The notes below the pieces were generated by a model. The model saw only the letters and a program-made list of their open reading frames with translations. It ran no database searches and was not told the origin of the DNA. DNA of 56,561 bases from Desulfovibrio sp. Lineage in GTDB: Bacteria; Desulfobacterota; Desulfovibrionia; Desulfovibrionales; Desulfovibrionaceae. The stretch is taken from NCBI GenBank assembly GCA_024683955.1, contig JAIKXS010000012.1, forward strand, positions 1-56,561, written 5' to 3'. How positions within the stretch are numbered: the stretch's first letter is position 1; each line of letters begins with the position of its first letter. The position numbers and the translations under genes were made by a program. Positions 52,685 to 56,561 of the stretch are shown here, in pieces.

Positions 52685-52944
52685 AAAAGGCTCGGTTTTG
52701 CCCTTGCTCAAGGCAAAGCGGTGTTTTGAGTTTTTCAACGTGCTGCGCACGCATACTCGGTATGCGTCACCGATACTCCTTAACGTCTCATCTTCCACGT
52801 ATTCATCGGAATACGTTTACCGGGCATCCCGACAGAATACCGAATTTCAAAAATCCCTGACAAACGACATCCCGGAGCAAACGTGTTTTAAGGTTATTCC
52901 TTCTCTTCCTTTGTTTCCATTTACCACCAGCAGATGGGGGGGCT
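52685..52944 (+). other. Gap ahead of vgrG with a hairpin
   Basis: No gene is seen. An 8-bp stem ACGCATAC/GTATGCGT with a 3-base loop sits at 52749-52767; it has no T-run. The leader of vgrG must start in this region, but no promoter is clear. Confidence 0.45.
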
Positions 52945-55900
52945 ATGGCTACACATCCGAACGAAGAACAGTTCCTTTTCACTTCAAGAATTTATCCTGA
53001 AGATACGTTTCATGTGCTTCGTTTTCACGGGACCGAAGCCCTCAGCACTCTTTTTACCTTTCGCATTGAGCTCGTAAGCCAAGAGACTTCATTGGACACG
53101 ACTCAAATGCTTTTGGCCTACGCAAGGCTCCGTCTAAAAAGGAAAGAAGGACCGGACGTTGTGTTTCAGGGAGTTCCCTCAAAGGTGGAGCAGGGAGGCT
53201 GTTTTAACGGGTACACGTACTATACGGTAGAGCTCAGTCCCGTCTTATGGAAGGGAACACGGGTCGTGCAAAGCGCCATCTTTATCAACAAGACGGCGCA
53301 GGAAGTTATCTCGTCATTTTTTCACAGGCCGTTTTTTACATTCCCCCACGAATTTCGATTGACGCGCAATGATTACCCTTCTCCGGAATTCGCCATGCAG
53401 TACGGCGAAACCTACTACGATTACATCTGTCACCGACTGGAAGAACAGGGTATTTATTTTTACTTTGCTTCTGACGGGGACACAGTTATTTTTGCTGATG
53501 CTCCAAGTTCGCACAAGGAGTCAGGTACAAAGGTCATTTACTCCCCGACCACTGGTTTGGAAGGAGAGCATGCTGACGAAGTGGTGCAGACCTTTACCTT
53601 GTCACAGATCCCCCTGCCGAAAAAAGTCGTGGTGCGAAATTTCGACTGGAAGGATCCTACGCGTGCAATAACCGGGATGGCCATTGTCGACGAGGCTGGA
53701 AGAGGCGATGTGTATCTGACCGACGAAGCTGTGGAAAGTGAAGAGGAAGCCAACCGAATTGCTAAAATCCGTGCGGAGGAAATTGCCTGTCAGGGTCGGA
53801 CATTCTCCGGAAGCGGTTCCGTGCCTTTTCTCAGACCCGGACTCGTCTTTACTCTCGACCGACACTACAATCCGTCTTTCAACCGCGACTATCTTGTGAC
53901 CTCCATTACCCATGAAGGCAGCCAGGAGAGCTTTATTTCCCTCTCTCTGGGTATTCCTTTGGATAACGCCCCCTCACATCTCTACTATCGCAACAGCTTC
54001 ACCTGCATAGAATCCGATATTCCCTTTCGACCAGCCCGTACAGCACCGCGGGCCAAAATTTCCGGACTTCTCAGGGCCTTTGTGGACGGAGCAGGCCGTG
54101 GTGAACGAGCCGAAATGGATCAGTTCGGTCGCTACAAGATTATTTTTCCGTTTGACCTCTCGGGCCGCAATAAAGGTAATGCCAGCTGCTGGGTACGTAT
54201 GGCCCAACCACAGGTAGGTAAGGACAACGGCATGAGTTTTCCCCTGCTTCCCGGGGCGGAAGTCACTGTGGCCTTTCTCGGCGGTAATCCCGATTGCCCC
54301 GTAATCACAGGCGCCTTGCCCAATGGCGAAACAGGAGCGCTCACAAGCTCTGCCAATGCTAATTTTTCAGGTATTCGTACACCGGGAGGGAACCAGATTA
54401 CCCTGAATGACACAAATAACAAACAGGGGATTTCCTTGCTTTCAGCATCAGGGATGGGGCTGAGTTTCTACGATGGGAGCCCAAATCATACCGAATTTAC
54501 TGCAGACCAAAATCTGACGGCAACCAGCCTGTTTGCTATGGATATGTCCGGTTTATTGAAAAACGTTTGCTCAGGGTTTCTTGTATCAAACGCAGCCAGA
54601 AAAGATAATAACTGGTATACTATTGCTGCAGCTATCTTTGCCGGTCTGGGGAAAACTGTAGAGGATGTGCTTAACTCTCTTGCAGCCGATGCAAAAAATG
54701 CAAATGAGGGTAATAGATTAGCTTGGGGCGGTAGCGGGACATCTCTTCTTACAGCTCTACTTTTAGCCATTTCTTCCATAAAAACAGCCCATGAGAGATC
54801 AAAAACAACTTCAACGTATAATGCTGCAATTATCGGCACAGAAGACAAAGCAGAGAGCCTTCTACAGGTTACCCCAAAAAAGAGTGCCATCATAGGGTTA
54901 CTTGTATCTTCGTGCCTACTACGTGCAGCAAATACTATCACGTCCACCATTGCAGACAATGCTAAAGCCAAAAATGCTCGAGATAAAGATAAGAAAGCCT
55001 ATGATAATGTCGACAATTTTTATAAGAATTTAACTTCCGACGCTCAGGAAAAATCAATCTCTTCATTCTATTACGAGCTTAAGCAAATGAAGTACATCTC
55101 TGACAATGCAACAGAGGAACAACAGAATAAATCAATTCAGGAACTTTACGAAATATTAAAATCAGATCAAGAGAGCTCGAATACCCCATTTTTTTTGGCA
55201 CTTTCCGAATTAGCCGCAAATCCAGCCTTAAAAGATATCAATATAAGCGATCTTAGCAAAAGCTATAACGCAATAGCATATATCTATAAGCATACCACAA
55301 ATCCAAATAATTCATTAGAAGATGCGTATAATGAAGCAAAACTATATCATGATAAGCTATGGCCAAATGCACAACGCAGTGCTATTGTCTCAAAAATTGA
55401 AGACATTTTACCAGACTTTACAGCTATTGTTGTTTTAATGTTAAGTCAAATAACAAATAATGTATCTGTAGGTGGCGTCGCAATAAAAACAGACAAAAAC
55501 ATCAATATGAAAGCAGAACATAGCGTCTCTATGCACGCTTATGATGGTATTTATTTAAACACAATTCCTAATCAAAATAATCAAAATGATGAAAATGATA
55601 ACTGGGGAGTACAAAAGGGGGATCCACCTGAATATGTCTATAGTATAAATGGAACAAATCCACACAAAAGTTTTGTTGCTGTAAATACAAAAAACACGTA
55701 TACTTATGCAGAAAATAATAAGGAAATATATAATACATCTGATATTGCTATTGTAAAAAAAGATGGATCAACCACAGATAACCCTTTCTTTATAATCGGA
55801 ACACAATCAGATCAAAGCAACAATGAAATTCAATCCCCTGAAGAAAGAAAAGAAACATTTTTAAAAATTGATAAAAATAACGGTATAGAAATAAACACAA

Positions 55901-56370
55901 AAAAAGAAGATGCTACTATAAAAATAAAAAAAGATACTAATGCATCAATTACTTTATCAAAAAACAATATACTATTACATCCTAATGCTGCTAACACGAA
56001 ACATAATATAGAATTAAGCACTTCAGTTCAAGACAATAACATTACAAATAATTTAGGTCAGAACAATAACATTACAAATAATTTAAATCTTCAAACATGT
56101 GAAAAAACATATATAAAACTAACAACTACGAACAACAGCGACAACATCAATATAAGCAACAACATCAATATAAGTAATAATAACAATTATATTAGAATAG
56201 AAGATAATGATATAGATATAAATAGCAACAAGAATGTTAACATACAAGGATTTACAATTGATGGAACGTCTATAAAAGCAAAGGTAAATTCCAACCAAAC
56301 AAATGGCAACCCACAAAAAACTAAATATATAGATTTTCAGGATGGAGCTATTAAAATTTTGGCTCTGTAA
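52945..56370 (+). CDS. VgrG-type spike protein with a ~620-residue foreign C-terminal extension
   Basis: Residues 1 to about 480 are a standard VgrG/gp27-gp5 core: FRIELVSQ and a YTVELSPVLW barrel region, then YYDYICHRLEEQGIYFYF, the gp5 OB-fold MDQFGRYKIIFPFDL, WVRMAQPQVGKDNG and the spike motif VTVAFLGGNPDCPVI. VgrG tips the type VI (or related contractile) injection device. From about residue 515 the gene changes: a helical insert with hydrophobic stretches (WYTIAAAIFAGLG; LLTALLLAISS; SAIIGLLVSSCLL; DFTAIVVLML), then a short spike-like run (VGGVAIKTDKNINMKAE) and a final ~265-residue Asn/Ile/Lys-rich tail with tandem repeats. Base composition drops from mixed to strongly AT in step. GGGGGGG precedes the ATG. 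Confidence 0.9.
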   Translation: MATHPNEEQFLFTSRIYPEDTFHVLRFHGTEALSTLFTFRIELVSQETSLDTTQMLLAYARLRLKRKEGPDVVFQGVPSKVEQGGCFNGYTYYTVELSPVLWKGTRVVQSAIFINKTAQEVISSFFHRPFFTFPHEFRLTRNDYPSPEFAMQYGETYYDYICHRLEEQGIYFYFASDGDTVIFADAPSSHKESGTKVIYSPTTGLEGEHADEVVQTFTLSQIPLPKKVVVRNFDWKDPTRAITGMAIVDEAGRGDVYLTDEAVESEEEANRIAKIRAEEIACQGRTFSGSGSVPFLRPGLVFTLDRHYNPSFNRDYLVTSITHEGSQESFISLSLGIPLDNAPSHLYYRNSFTCIESDIPFRPARTAPRAKISGLLRAFVDGAGRGERAEMDQFGRYKIIFPFDLSGRNKGNASCWVRMAQPQVGKDNGMSFPLLPGAEVTVAFLGGNPDCPVITGALPNGETGALTSSANANFSGIRTPGGNQITLNDTNNKQGISLLSASGMGLSFYDGSPNHTEFTADQNLTATSLFAMDMSGLLKNVCSGFLVSNAARKDNNWYTIAAAIFAGLGKTVEDVLNSLAADAKNANEGNRLAWGGSGTSLLTALLLAISSIKTAHERSKTTSTYNAAIIGTEDKAESLLQVTPKKSAIIGLLVSSCLLRAANTITSTIADNAKAKNARDKDKKAYDNVDNFYKNLTSDAQEKSISSFYYELKQMKYISDNATEEQQNKSIQELYEILKSDQESSNTPFFLALSELAANPALKDINISDLSKSYNAIAYIYKHTTNPNNSLEDAYNEAKLYHDKLWPNAQRSAIVSKIEDILPDFTAIVVLMLSQITNNVSVGGVAIKTDKNINMKAEHSVSMHAYDGIYLNTIPNQNNQNDENDNWGVQKGDPPEYVYSINGTNPHKSFVAVNTKNTYTYAENNKEIYNTSDIAIVKKDGSTTDNPFFIIGTQSDQSNNEIQSPEERKETFLKIDKNNGIEINTKKEDATIKIKKDTNASITLSKNNILLHPNAANTKHNIELSTSVQDNNITNNLGQNNNITNNLNLQTCEKTYIKLTTTNNSDNINISNNINISNNNNYIRIEDNDIDINSNKNVNIQGFTIDGTSIKAKVNSNQTNGNPQKTKYIDFQDGAIKILAL
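56033..56085 (+). repeat. Two 23-bp direct repeats with 30-bp period in the vgrG tail
   Basis: The segments 56033-56055 and 56063-56085 are identical over 23 nt (ACAATAAC then ATTACAAATAATTTA) and encode NNITNNL units ten codons apart, so they keep the frame. Confidence 0.85.
56143..56178 (+). repeat. 18-bp tandem repeat in the vgrG tail
   Basis: Two adjacent 18-nt copies, differing at two bases, encode NINISN twice. The unit length of six codons fits one strand turn of a narrow beta structure. Confidence 0.8.
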
Positions 56371-56439
56371 GGAATTAGTGTTGGTGCGAATAGAGCAAGA
56401 AATAATGAAAAACAGATTGTAAATCAGGTTAACGTATTT

Positions 56440-56561
56440 TTACGCCTTCTTTCTCAACACAGGAATTCTTTCCCTGTCGCTGACTTCCTTGCTCTTAATG
56501 TTGACATCGGTCGTATACATGAACTCTCTCAAGATGTTCAACTTGTGATGTAATTCGCCCT
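56440..56561 (-). CDS. C-terminal end of an unidentified minus-strand gene
   Basis: A frame enters from beyond the window and ends at TAA (56442-56440). It encodes a charged end including KLNILREFMYTTDVN and a basic RERIPVLRKKA. Too little is visible to name it. It converges with vgrG with a 69-nt gap. The mixed codon use is less AT-rich than the vgrG tail. Confidence 0.4.
   Translation of the reverse strand, partial: GELHHKLNILREFMYTTDVNIKSKEVSDRERIPVLRKKA

Noticed and set aside
56033..56178. CRISPR-like array at the end of vgrG
   Set aside because: The repeats are short, few, imperfect in spacing and in frame with an intact reading frame; no cas gene is present.

Overview
The window looks like a chromosomal segment from a host-associated member of the Desulfovibrionaceae (Desulfobacterota, formerly Deltaproteobacteria). 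This is inferred from several signs together: an Mla-type lipid transporter and several lipoproteins of a Gram-negative envelope, a HypB nickel-insertion GTPase, a selenocysteine tRNA, and the ftsH-folP-cdaA-cdaR-glmM gene order. Most of the window is moderately GC-rich, compactly packed housekeeping DNA, and most genes up to about 35 kb lie on the minus strand. The genus cannot be fixed from the sequence alone.

Layout, 1-14 kb: a truncated B12-binding radical SAM protein; a divergent type-B carboxylesterase; then, read on the minus strand, ftsH, folP, cdaA (c-di-AMP synthase), cdaR, glmM, priA and a small methyltransferase. A clear promoter sits ahead of ftsH. 14-20 kb: tRNA-Sec with its terminator, an Smr-domain protein, tpiA-secG, rimI, a degenerate Nudix-like protein, and a tandem-GAF protein paired with mreB. 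20-27 kb: a four-gene hypB-SPOR-secreted-YhcH operon with a structured leader and an operator-like palindrome shared with a divergent TPR-AMIN gene pair; then proC and ctpA. 28-36 kb: an M16 peptidase, a TauE-YcaO pair, rplM-rpsI, and a divergent HD-domain gene. 36-47 kb: a secreted protein, a lipoprotein joining VanX-type and L,D-transpeptidase domains, a CgeB-like glycosyltransferase, polA, the four-gene Mla/Pqi-like lipid transport operon, and grpE. 47-51.6 kb: hisD, purC, a hairpin-rich gap, fabI and a 43-residue membrane miniprotein.

The character changes sharply after tRNA-Ser(GGA) at 51.7 kb. The last 4.7 kb is accessory DNA: a frameshifted relic that resembles a type III secretion filament or translocator protein and carries the tail of a second copy; a VgrG spike protein of 1141 residues whose last ~620 residues are foreign in composition, very AT-rich and Asn-rich; and the end of an unidentified minus-strand gene. 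This is the best candidate for something undescribed in the window: a VgrG whose spike carries a helical, partly hydrophobic cargo-like insertion followed by a repeat-rich beta extension.

Several groups of genes work on the envelope together. CdaA-CdaR-GlmM links c-di-AMP signalling to peptidoglycan precursor supply. MreB, the SPOR and AMIN proteins, CtpA and the VanX-YkuD lipoprotein shape or edit the wall. MlaEFD plus the PqiC-like lipoprotein move lipids between membranes. FabI supplies fatty acids.
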